Source of the DNA: Dillenia suffruticosa
Taxonomy: Eukaryota > Streptophyta > Magnoliopsida > Dilleniales > Dilleniaceae
Reading direction: 5' to 3'
DNA: 64,000 nucleotides
NCBI GenBank assembly: GCA_033439265.1
Contig: JAVTVX010000004.1
Location: 15,389,701 to 15,453,700, forward strand
The translations under genes were made by a program, and so were the position numbers. Within the stretch, counting starts at the first letter, position 1; every line of letters begins with the position of its first letter. Positions 36,052 to 47,800 of this stretch are shown piece after piece. The notes under the pieces were generated by a model that worked only from the letters and a program-made list of their open reading frames with translations, was not told the DNA's origin and searched no databases.

Positions 36052-37990
36052 GATGGATCCAGGACCTTCTGATCCGAGTGTTCTCCGGTTACAGTGATGG
36101 CACCGTTCTTCTCGTGTTTGGAAGAGAGTTGGCACAACGGTTACACTCACTTGCCGTCGACCCAAGGCCATGCTACGCCGTTGGGAGCATGGCCACATCG
36201 ACGAGCGAGTGCTTCCTCTTTTGGAGGACTCTAGATTTTTGGGCGTTACTCGACTGCGCTTCATTTAGTTCAATTGGCATTTTATCACTGCTCTGGTGAA
36301 GCGATGGAGGCCAGAGACGCATATTTTTCATCTTCCCCACGGTGAGATCACTATTACCCTCCAGGATATTGAGGTTCTGTTAGGGTTACCTGTGGATGGC
36401 CATCCCCTCAGATCTAGGACTACGGGAGTGGCATGGGGTGATGTATGCGAGAGACTTTTAGGTGTTAGGCCACCACAGTCTGCGTTTAGAGGTTACACTT
36501 TGAATATGCCGTGGTTGGCCGAGGTTTTTTTCTGATTTGCCCTCTAGTGTTGATGATATAGCTATTTTACACTGGACACGAGCTTATATTTTACTTTTGT
36601 TAGAGGTGTCCTATTTTCTGATAAAATAGGAACTTTTGTACATTTACAGTTTTTATTGTTTTTAGAGGATTTAGAGTTGTTAGGTAGATTTAGTTAGGGA
36701 TCTGCGTGTTTGGCATATCTATACAGATAGCTGTATATAGCCACATATGCAGATTCATTGAGATTGGTGGAGCACTAGTTTTGTTATAGTTTTAGTGGTG
36801 GTAGCGGTTTCCATATATGGCTCCTATTCGACAAGGTTTTCACGTAAATGGAGATGGACCACTCGCTTTACGGTGGCACGCTGAGTTTGATGTCACTATG
36901 TTCCCTACACATGTCGTTTTCGTGTATAGGGAGGCACTCGATAGACAGACGGTGATCAGGTCGTTTGGGTCTCGTACTCAGATGATGTACTGTCATCCTT
37001 CCCCGACTACTGTCACAGGGGGAGGGATATTTGGCACACATGTGTCCCTTTGATTTGTTTTAATATCGTGGAGTGGCACTTCCTAGATAAGGTGTTACGA
37101 CAGTTTGGAGGCTTGCAGTACGTTCCGGGTGAGTGTAACACCAAGGACAGACTCCACGATCCAAGCACGCGAGGTACACTAGAGGTCGATTGGTCTACAG
37201 AGCATGCAGTGTACGTTGATCTTTGGATTCATCGACACGACCATCTAGTTCCACTAAATATCTCTTTCGGACCTGCGCTCGATTCTGCCTATTCGGTCTG
37301 GTTTCGCACCATCACCCGCTGATTTGTAGGTCTTTAGGGAGCTTCTTTGAGTTTCGTGGTAAGTTTTCATCTACCTTCTTTTCATTTTTAATCAATGAAT
37401 TTAATTTGTTATTTTAACTATTTCTCACATTATTTCTTGTAGTGGGATACTTTGCACGAGATAAGAGACATGCCCGGTGTCAACGTTCGTGGCCTTGCCG
37501 AGTCGACCATCACGGTTCTTGCAGATGATATGGAATGTCTTTTCAGCATTTGACCCTATAGAGGTGGCGCAGACAGTTGTATTGCAGACCGAGCATGTGG
37601 ACGATAACGAGGGAAAGGACGGCGTACGAGACCTCTACCCTTGTCCGATCATGCATCGTTGCCACACTTTCAGTAGTTGGATGACATCCCAGGACCTTCC
37701 ACCATATACGGTGAGTCTTCATCTTTCTACACCTTTATCTTTGATGAGTCCCCTTGGGTTTTCACTTAGGGGGCTCCTCAAAGGGAAGCACATCCCGATA
37801 GCTTTATGGATGAGGGACTAACACAGGGTGTGAGAGATGATATACCACTGGTGTATCACGTGTCCCCGCCTATTTTCTTCGATCCCAACTAGCAGAATGT
37901 AGGACCCTCCTAGATCACATAAATAGATATATGGGTTTAGTATCTCGCGATGATTCTATAGATAGTAGAGTAGCTTTACGTCTTTGATAA
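36052..37990 (+). pseudogene. Plant mobile domain (PMD) gene inside the MULE
   Basis: It starts MDPGPSDPSVLRLQ, as PMD proteins often do. It continues with [38 protein letters not shown] and [20 protein letters not shown] (36180-36400), the diagnostic N-terminal half of the plant mobile domain family (Pfam PMD, MAIN/MAIL). The C-terminal half is seen at 36817-37322: MAPIRQGFH, then FNIVEWHFLDKVLRQFGGLQ and WSTEHAVYVDLW. Host MAIN and MAIL1 act in transposon silencing and genome stability; transposon-borne PMD copies are known but their role is not. This copy has multiple stops and frame changes. It lies 250 bp after the transposase on the same strand, within the TIRs, so it is MULE cargo or a second MULE gene. 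Confidence 0.8.
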
Positions 37991-38409
37991 TACACTAGAA
38001 GAAGGCGACGACATTGAATTTTATTTTTTGTAATTTGTAAATTCTTTTAAAATTAATGAAATTTAATTTATTTCTTTCTTCTGTTCATTGTACTTTATTT
38101 AGTTGGTTTTGGTTTTTGGGATTTGTTGATGATCTGTTCTAATATTTGGGCTGTTTTGTGTATCTGTTTTGAAGATTGGTAGTAAAAAAATACTTCGAAG
38201 TTTGGAATTTGTAAATTGGGTTGTCGTGAGATATGAGATGTATTGTATATGAATTTTGGTTATGAGCTCGAAAAATGGTTGTGAATAATATTTTGAAATT
38301 CGGAGTTTGTAAATTACATTGTTGTGATGTTTGCGTTGTATTGTAACTCGGATTGTTGTAAATTCGATTTGTATATAATGGCAAAATGTGCTTGAAAAGT
38401 GGCCAGAAG

Positions 38410-38599
38410 CATGTCGTGAGTTCAACTCACGACATGTCCTATTTTTAATATATGTCGTGACTTCAAGTCACGACATATATGAACAGTGTATATCGTGTCT
38501 TGAATTCACAATATAGATGGGTTACTTTTATATTTATTTTATCTGTTGTATTGTTTTAAATTTTTTTTAAAAAAATAAAGTTATATCCGTACAAAGGTC
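38410..38599 (-). repeat. MULE right TIR with three hairpins
   Basis: Palindromes at 38411-38435, 38452-38476 and 38490-38514 mirror those of the left TIR. Spacing and order are conserved in inverted orientation. Confidence 0.88.
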
Positions 38600-39447
38600 A
38601 CTTCCCCTAGACATGACCATGGTTTGGACTGGATTATGAAATTGAATCGGACAAAATCATGGTCAATGGTCCATAAAACTGTTGATCATTTCATTGTTCA
38701 AGAGCCATAGCGTGTTTATAAGATCCTATTTCAGTTGAGAAAATTATATATCCACTCCCTAAATTATAGAGTCGGCATACATTTTAGTTTATGAATTTTA
38801 AAATTCAACACTCGAGGACAATGACTGTTTCAATTTTAGCTGTGTCTACAATCGTTATCTATGACTGTTTCAATTCCACCATTTTTTATTCAATTTCAAA
38901 TATCGTCTTCATTAATTGACTTGATTTCTCTGCCAGTTCATATCCTTGCCTTCATCATTCATTACACTTTCGACCATTATTCAACTTTGAATTTGTCTTC
39001 TCTACCCTTCGATTCTGCTTATTAATCATCATTAGAGTTTGATTGTTGGCTGACTTCATCGATTCTGTCACTTTCATCTTCCATCGATTGTGTTCTTTAA
39101 TCAATTCTATTGATTCAGTCCTTCAATCCCTCTTTCTAAAACTCTGTCTCTCTCTCTTACTCTATCCACTCTTTCTTTCTCTCTCTTGCGCTCTTTCTTT
39201 GAAACTCTCTCTCTCTCTCCTCACCATCTCCCTCTTCAAACGGTCACTCCCTCTCTCTAAAACTTTGTCTCTGTGTCTCTCACACTCTCTCTTTCTATCC
39301 ACACACTCTTTCTAAAACACTCTAGCTCTCTAACTCTCAAAACCATCTTTTCAGACGTGGTTTAAAAAGTTAGCCACTTGTTGATATGATAGCACCACAT
39401 GCTGATATGGCACGCAAGTTCGTTAAACTTGTTGACATTGCATGCGG
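38600..39447. other. No gene seen; pyrimidine-rich tract
   Basis: Positions 39140-39330 are dominated by CTCTCT and CTTT runs on the plus strand, giving an artefactual Ser/Leu-rich open frame. Nothing else is recognised. Confidence 0.5.
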
Positions 39448-39461
39448 ATTAGCAAATTATG

Positions 39462-39649
39462 ACCAAAGTCAGTCAGCGTAGTGGGAAAAACTCTGCGTTC
39501 CTTAACCAAGCGCTCGGGTTTGAGCCTCCTTGGGAACGGAAAAGACTATTTTTGAAGATGTCCCCCTCTATAGGAGGTCCGACAGTCAGGTCGAGCCGAA
39601 TTAGTTGGAACGATGCTCCGGACACCAGAGGTTAGGGACCAAATAAAAA
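39462..39649 (+). mobile_element. tRNA-derived SINE with target-site duplication
   Basis: An A box (GTCAGCGTAGTGGG) and a B box (GGGTTTGAGCC) lie near the start, followed by TTGGGAACGGAAAAGAC, a body with GGACACCAGAGG and the tail AAATAAAAA. ATTAGCAAATTATG (39448-39461) and ATTAGCAGATCATG (39650-39663) are the flanking duplication with two differences. It belongs to the same family as the SINE at 3140-3339, in the opposite orientation, and is the better preserved copy. Confidence 0.88.
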
Positions 39650-39663
39650 ATTAGCAGATCATG

Positions 39664-40698
39664 CGAAATTTGATGCCAAATCAGAAAGATGATGTACCAT
39701 GTCATAAGCTATATTGATCCACGTCAGTTTTTAATGACCAGCGTATCATGTCACTAACATCATTGCATTGCACATTTTGAAATTTGAATACTTAAGTATT
39801 GCATTTTGAAATTCTTGGACTAAAATGTGTGTTGACCTCATAGTTTTGGGAGTAGACGTATAATTTTCTCTATTTTAGTTCCTTGTTTTAAAATATTGAG
39901 AACTGCTAGTTCTTTTTTTCTTTTAAAAAAAATGATTATTTATTCTTTATTGCATTAAGGAAATGAAGTTAAAATAGTTTAAATATTTGTTTTTGATATT
40001 CCACTTATTAATTTAGCTACTATTGTTTTTGATTCACATGTGAACATAAATGGATTGACAAAATATTTGAATTTATGCTATAATATCTTTGATGATAGAT
40101 TTGAAAAAGAATTTTCTCAATCTCATGTTGATATTAGCGATATAAATTATAATGTTAAAAATAATGTAATATAATTATCAATTAAATATAGTAGTTCTAT
40201 AACATTTCAACCTCCTAATCCATCATGTGGTTAGTACAAGTAATTTTTTAAATAAAACTATGCAATATTTACAAAAAGTACCGAACTTGATTCATATTTA
40301 TAGCTACTTTTGAGATTAATGATAGGCGTGGAGAAATATATGACATTTTTCATTGAGATAAAATCATAAGCCTCAATTTCCAATTTTATCATTAATACTA
40401 TGAAAATTTTGACCGCTTCAGTAAATATGGATGCAATAGAGCAATTCTTTAGAACCGATGACTTAACATTAGACCCACAATACTTTAACTAGATACCAAC
40501 ATATTTGAAGGCCCAAACATGTACAAAATACTGCCTTACAGCAGAGTATCGATAACAAAAAAAGTCCAATCAAGCAATTCTTTATTCTTGGATCCGAAAG
40601 GACAATCAATACTAGTACGGGGGGAGAAAACAACAATTGAACTATCAAAGTAAAAAGTAAAAAGATATGCGATCTATGTGAGGTTTGATTACTTTATA
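39664..40698. other. No gene seen
   Basis: AT-rich spacer without recognised frames, terminal repeats or satellites. Confidence 0.5.
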
Positions 40699-40758
40699 TC
40701 CCACGAGGACAACTCAATTTCTGGATAAAAAAACTTGAGTTCAAGTCTTTCATACCTC
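40699..40758 (+). repeat. Possible SINE head or tRNA-like relic
   Basis: ATCCCACGAGGACAACTCAA resembles a SINE 5' end with an A box (CAACTCAATTTCTGG), and GAGTTCAAGTC resembles a B box about 30 bases on. No tail or duplication was found. A degenerate pol III promoter relic is plausible but unproven. Confidence 0.3.
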
Positions 40759-40944
40759 TTTTATTATTTGTTTTTCTTTCTTTCTTTTTTTTTTCACTTT
40801 CAGTTCTGTTTTCTAAACCTTAACATTTTGGAAACAGAATCACCTCTACTCCAAGTTTGGAATTGGGAGCTTGTAATTTATGAATTTGAATAAGTGATTC
40901 TATAATCGTGATCATGTCTATCCATCCTTGACTCCACAACAGTC

Positions 40945-41283
40945 TGTTAGAAATAAATAGACTTTGATACCATGTTAGAAAAAGGAAAATAAAGCAGAAA
41001 GAACAAAGAAAATAAAGAGAAAAAACTGAGAGAAAATGATTCTTATATTGTATATTGTATTGTGTTGCAATAGGTTGTACAAGCGCCCTATTTATAGGGT
41101 GATTCTATGAAAACAAAAAAGAAAAGAATAAAATAGAATATTTACAAAATTGGTAAGAATAAATGAAATATTCCAATATTGAAATTTCGGAAAGTCAATA
41201 TTTTCAAAATTTTTTCAATTTGGAAACTTCCAAAAGTTTTTCAATGAGATTTCTTCAATTTAAGAATGTCAATATTCTTAACA
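40945..41283 (-). repeat. 3' LTR of the small copia-type element
   Basis: TGTTAGAAATAAATAG to AATATTCTTAACA on the plus strand. It pairs with 53244-53586. Confidence 0.85.
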
Positions 41284-41731
41284 CCCCCCTCAAACTCAAG
41301 ATGGAAGTAGAGAAGTGATCTTGAGGTTGTGTAGTAAGTCATCGTGACGCTCAAGAAGATAAGTCAAAACCACAGAGAAGCTTTATGTCAGAAGATTAAA
41401 GAATCGCTAAGAACAATGCAATAGTTTGTAGTAGACCGTCCATTATTAGGATTACCAAACTAATCAGAATCAGAATATGCACATAACTGATATCATAGAA
41501 AGTGTAGTATAATAGACTGAGTAGAAGATGATATAATAGCAAAATCTTCAGCAATAGACTCAAAGAAAACAAAGATGAAGCAAATAAAGCAGACAGAGTA
41601 GAAGATAATGTAATAGCAGAATACTCAGTATCAGATTCATAGAAAATAGAGATGAAGCAGAATAGCAGAATACTCAAACTGAGTATTAAAGGAGGTAACA
41701 ACAGAATTCTCAATAGCAGCAATAGCAGTAG

Positions 41732-44726
41732 TGTCACACCCCGAACCGGGATCGTGAGCAGCCGCACGTTACCTGAATGCTGACTGTATTTCTACAAAAA
41801 ATCAGACAGAACATCTTCATAAATCAGAGGTTTCCCATGTACAAATAAATCTGTATAATTTAAAATCAACCTGTAAATAAAATAAAATGGTCATCCCGAC
41901 CTTAGAACAACCTACCAACCACAGCAGATATCCAAAACAACGCCAGGCTATATAAATCTCCAACAATCTTGGCCACAGATCTCTACTGTCATGCCCAACT
42001 AGAGCATGAGTAGCTACCACACCGAGCGGGCCTAAAGTTTATACAAATGTATAACAAATTTTCCCAAGCAGAAAGTTTAAACGCTTACAGATGCCTCAAT
42101 GCAAGTAAAATGAATCAAAGTGAGAGTTATGCACACAACTGCCCATAAGTTATACAGTCATCCCATAATATACACGGCCAACTACGGATCTCAATATCAA
42201 GACCGCGCAGGGTCGAAACAAAGTACGAAATTCATATTTCAAATTTAACTTAAATCTCACCGTCGTAAATATCAAATCTCAGTGTATGGTGTCAAACCCT
42301 CTAGAGGCTGAAATGTCGCTCTATCACAAAAATCCTATCTGAGGAAGGAAAAGAGAGGGGTGAGTATCATGAGAAGATACCCAGTGAGTGAGGGGGATAA
42401 TATCAAGCATAAATAGTGTGGGTGAACCATTGAAGTGTCAAATAACAACATTTGAAACAAAAATTTACATTTCGCAGCAAAACATGATATGTTTAACAAT
42501 TTGAAATCATTTAAATCAATCACACGATAACAAGCATGTATGCATCCATTTAAAAGTCAAATAACAGCAGAGCAAGCCAAAGATAATCCTAGCAAAGGTC
42601 AACGATGACCAAGGACAGGCGCATCGGGGGTTCTATTATGCATAGACTTTAAAATCGCTCTCTACCCCGACGTTGGCTATGAGTTTGCGGGGGCTAACTC
42701 ATCATCGTGTATAGGACCCCGCCTGATGCTAGATGGTGGAGTCAAACTCGTCCTCCCCCATCATGGGTTCAACCGGCCACGCCTATAGCCATTAGAATCA
42801 ATGACGTTTGTGGATACCTCCTGCAGAAGCGTATCCGGGCAACCCGTGCCTCTACAAATGCCATTCGTAGCTACGGAATCATCAATGTCATCATCATAGT
42901 ATCACAAGGGCAAACCGTCCCACAAGAAAGAATCATATCGTGCATAACTAGTGGGCATCCAACCCACATAGTTTATTAATACATTTGAAATTCGCGTGCT
43001 AATACATTTCATCAAATCATTTCAAAACTGCATACCAATGCAACATAAAAAAGGAATTTATCAATTTTCAAGTAATGGCACAATTTATATTTCATGTCAA
43101 ACCACGGATGCATAGTCATCATAAACATAATTTAAGACACTCCAATAATCACAAAACAGATTTTAATATCATACGTCAAATCAATACATTTCAAAAGTAT
43201 GTTTTATCGAAAACTCGACAGAAAACACGTTTTACTATTTCATATAAGAGATTAGAGTTCCACTCACATTTTTAAGGAGGGCGATCACTCCCTATTTTTT
43301 AATTCAAACAAATTGACTTCTCGAGTCTCCAAAAGAAAAACCTAATCAATCATCACAATTTAATATCAAATAAAGGTCTAATATGAGATTTTCAATTTTT
43401 TTCTTTCAAATTTAATACAACTTTAATTGACACAATCCCCTTTCTAGATTCCAGTTTCATTACTTTCGAATCATTTGGCTCACCAATGATCAATTTTTCA
43501 ATATTTCACATTTTCTCTAATTTTTCTCGAATTTAACATTATATAGTTTCTGATTCTAAATTCCACATAATTTCGACAAACTTAATTTAAATATTGAAGT
43601 AATTGCATTTCTCTCACCTAGGGTTTCTCAGATCTCAGATCTAGCTTTCGTTCGCCCGTCGAACTCGTATAAAGCCTATAATATTTCCAAATTTGAAACG
43701 AGGTTAACAACTAATTAAATTTCTAAACGCCAAAGCCTAGAATTACATCCAATTATAGTCGTTACCTGCAGTAAAGAAGATGCAGGTGAATTCTCGAAGG
43801 GAACAGCTGGTCGCGAGCTAGCGGGCCGTCGTGGGCTTGCGGGCCGTTGGGGGTTTGCAGGCCGTCAGGGGCTTGCGGGCCGTCGGGCTGGTGGGCTCAC
43901 AGCCCGGCTTTCTGGCCGTAGTGGGTTTCGCGGGTTGCAGTGGGCTCACTGGTCAGTAGTGGGCTTCGCGGGTCAGTAGTGGGTTTCACGGCCTGGCGAG
44001 CGCTCACGGGTTAGGGTTCGCGCTCACGAGCTGGAGCGCTCGTGAGCTGGAGCGCTTGTGAGCTGAGGCGAGCGCTCATGAGCTGAGGTGCGCGCTCGCG
44101 GGCCTCAGCCCGTGCAGCCCGCTCTCGAGCTGGGCGCGCGCTCGCGCAGGGGTCCCACGCTCGCGCAGGGGTCGCGCTCTGTGCTCGTACAGGGGTCGCG
44201 TGCTAGAGCACGCTTAGCGCTCGTGCAGGGATCGTGCAGCTCGTGGGAGATCACGCGTTAGGCTCGCGCAGTGGGTTGCGCATTGTGCAGAGGAGGAAGG
44301 TGCTGCTCGCGGGAGATCGCACACTGGGCTCGCACAGGAAGAATCGCGCTGCGGTGGAGGAGCTGCGCTCACGGGAAGGCATGGCAGTGGTGGCGATCAC
44401 TGGAGGAAGGCGAGGCGGTGGGTGGCGATGATGGCGAAAAGAGAACGGCTGCGGGAGAGGAAGAGACAAAGTGAGAGAGAGAGAGGAAGAGAGAGAGAGA
44501 GAGAGAAGAAGAGATTAGGGCTTTTTTTTAGCCTTAATCCAATTTGGATTTTATTATTATTATTATTTACATATATATATATATATATTCATTTTACACA
44601 GATTTTTTTTTTTACGGATACGACATACTAACAAAAAATTCAATTTAAATACCCCAAAATCAAAATTCAATATAAATAAATAAAATTTCTCATACAAAAA
44701 TACGGTATCACAGAGTTGGTGCTACA
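41732..44726 (-). repeat. 3' LTR of the gypsy element
   Basis: TGTCACACCCCGAACC to GTTGGTGCTACA on the plus strand. It carries a 600-bp GC-rich repetitive block (43797-44440) with GCTCGCGGGCC-type units and a GA microsatellite (44465-44510). Confidence 0.9.
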
Positions 44727-44806
44727 TTTTCTAACTCTCTAAAATCAAGTTTCGTACTCGAAACTAAAAGAGGACTAAACAGCAAATAAATGGGGGTACT
44801 GTCTCC

Positions 44807-47800
44807 TCATAGCTCCTCGGGCTCCCAAATCTCCTCCTCAACTTGATCACTCCTCCACAAAATTCTGATCAATGTGACTTCCTTGCTCCGTAACTTTCTG
44901 ACCTGCCGATCTAGAATAACCACGGGCTGAATCGGAAGACTAAGGTCCTCTCGTAACTCAACAGGTAGAGCTTTAAGTACATGAGAAGGATCGGCCAAGT
45001 ATTTCCTGAGTACTGAGACATGGAATATGTCGTGAATACGGAAAAGTTCATCCGGCAACTCTAACCTGTATGCCACACTCCCGACCCTCTCAAGAATATG
45101 GAAGGACCAAATATATCTGGAGCTCAACTTATCCCGCTGTCTGAACCGTATAACTCCCTTCCAAGAAAATATCTTCAAGAAAACCATATCTCCCGTTGCA
45201 AACTCAAGAGATCACCGCCTACGATCGGCATATTCCTTCTATCTGCCTTAGGCAGCTTTCATCCACTTACGGATGACCTTAATTTTATCCTTTGTTTGCC
45301 AATCAACTCAACACTGCTGAGACGTCGCTCTTCGACCTCATCCCAGCATATCGGGGTGTGGCACTTCCTACCATACGTGTCTCATACGGGGGCATCCCTA
45401 TACTGGCCTGATAACTATTATTATATGCGAACTCGACCAGTGGAAGGTGCCGATCCCAACTACCATGAAAATCAATGACACATGCCCGAAGCATATTCTC
45501 GAGTGTCTAAATCGTCCTCTCAGACTGGCCGTCCATCTGAGGATGATATGCCATACTGAAGTTCAATTTAGTACCCAATGCCTCCTGCAACTTGGGCCAA
45601 AACCTAGATGTGAACCTGGGGTCCCTATCTGAAACAATCAACACGAGCACCCCGTGAAGCCGAACTACGGTATCAATGTAGAGACGTGCCAACGCCTCTA
45701 AGGAATAGTCACCGCGGATAGGGATAAAATGTGCAGATTTGGTGAGTCGATCGACAATCACCCAAATCGAGGCTATAGTGTGCCCGCTGGACGCTGATGC
45801 TCGGCCTTCACCTGCTGACACACCAAGCATCGTGCCACAAACTCTGCTATATCTTCGTACCCTCAGGATGCATAGCATATGCAGAAGAATATGCTTCCTC
45901 AAGGATAGCACACCGAAGATCACTATCAGCTGGGACACACACTCTGTCTCTGAATCCCACGAGTCCATCATCACGGACTCTGAAGTCTCCACTCTCGCCT
46001 CTACTGATCTTCTCAAGAATACTCTGCAACTCCTCATCTGATCCCTGAAACTCTTTAATACGATCAAGTAAAGTCAGCCTCACCTCAAATCGAGCTAGTA
46101 GTGTTCCTTGATCATCACTAGTCAAACTGACTCCCAAAGCTCGGAGTCCCACTAAATAAGAAAGGTAGGCTTTCTCTGTCGACTATGAGGATGATGCTGA
46201 CTTCCGACTCAAGGCGTTTGCTACAACATTCGTCTTGCCCGGATAATAATCAATAATGAGGTTATAGTCTTTCAATAACTCCAACCATCTCCTCTGTTTG
46301 AGTTTCAACTCCCGCTGGGTGAACAAGTACTTTAGACTTTGGTGATCCGTGAATACCCTACAAGTCACCCCATAAAGATAATGCCGTCATATTTTCAACG
46401 CGAAAACTATGACTACTAACTCTAAATCATGTGTCGGGTAGTTAACCTCGTATTTCTTCAGCTGTTGCGAGGCATATGCAATAACCCGACTATCCTGTAT
46501 CATAACACAGCCCAATCCCTGTCGACTAGCATCACTGTACACTGTATACTCCCGACTACTAGTGGCAAAGGATAAAATAGGAGCGGATGTCAACTGTTGT
46601 TTGAGCTCCTGGAAGCTCGCCATACAACAGTCATCCTAAACAAACTTGACTACATTCTGGGTCAATCTAGACAACGGAACAGTTATCCGAGAGAATCCCT
46701 CTATAAATCTGCGATAATACCCGGCCAAACCGAGAAAACTACGAATCTCGATAACTGTTTACGGCTGCTCCCACTTCACTATAGCCTCAACCTTCCACGA
46801 ATCAACATAAATACCCTCCGTGAAAACAATGTGCCCCAAGAATCCAATTTGTCTCAGCCAAAACTCACATTTCGAGAATTTGGCATATAGCTGCTTCTCA
46901 CGGAGTATCTCCAATACCACCCGAAAGTGCTCAACATGATCTTCATCACTCCGTGAATATATCACAATGTCATCGATGAATACGATGAAGAACTGATCCA
47001 AATAGTTGTGAAAAACTCAGTTCATCAAATCCATAAAAGCAGCTGGGGCATGCATTAGTCATCTCAAACGGCATGATTAGAAACTCGTAATGGTCGTATC
47101 GGATGCGAAAAGCTATCTTGGGCATATTTTCGGCCCGAATTCTCAACTGATGATAACCCGAACGAAGATCAATCTTAGAAAAAACCCTGGCTCCCTATAA
47201 TTGATCAAACAATTCATCGATACGTGGCAGGGGATATCGGTTTTTGATGGTGGCTTTGTTCAACTATCTGTAGTCCACATAAAGCCAAAATGTACCATCT
47301 TTTTTCTTTACAAACAGCACTAAAGCAGCCAAGGGTTAAGTGCTCGGGCGGATAAACCCCTTATCCAGAAGTTCCTGCAACTAAATCTTAAGCTCTCTCA
47401 ATTCCGCCGGTGCCATTCTGTATGGTGGAATAGAAATAGGATTGGTCCCCGATACTAGATCAATTTCGAAATCAAACTCCCGAACTGGTGGTAATTCGGG
47501 AAGCTCCTCGGGAAACACATCTGGAAACTCCTGCACCACAGGGACATCTTTAAGTCTCGGTCCCTCAACGGTGGTGTCGACAACATAAACCAGATAAGTC
47601 ATACTACCACGGCGTACCAAGCGTCTGGCCTTCATAACAGAGATAATACAGTGGGGCAATATTCGTCTCTCGCCTCGGAAAACTAACGGTGGCTGCCCGG
47701 ACCTCCGAAACTCAACCTCTTTTGTAAAACAATCCACGGAAACCCGGTGTAAACTCAGCCAATCCATCCCTAGGATGGCATCGAAATCCGTGATAAGGAG

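Larger units (their letters stand above)
32934..38599 (+). mobile_element. Mutator-like element (MULE) with long TIRs, transposase and PMD gene
   Basis: Inverted terminal repeats of 187 and 190 bp (32934-33120 and 38410-38599) match over their length, starting GAGCTTTGTATGG and, on the opposite strand, GACCTTTGTACGG. Inside lie a MURA-type transposase remnant (33847-35801) and a plant mobile domain gene (36052-~37990), both on the plus strand. Long TIRs plus this transposase define a TIR-MULE. A 9-bp target-site duplication was looked for next to these borders and not seen, so the element is old or the border is a few bases off. Confidence 0.85.

Noticed and set aside
36022-36264. 80-codon minus-strand frame
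   Set aside because: Antisense to the start of the PMD gene.
39043-39315. 90-codon plus-strand frame
   Set aside because: CT-rich simple sequence encoding Ser/Leu runs.
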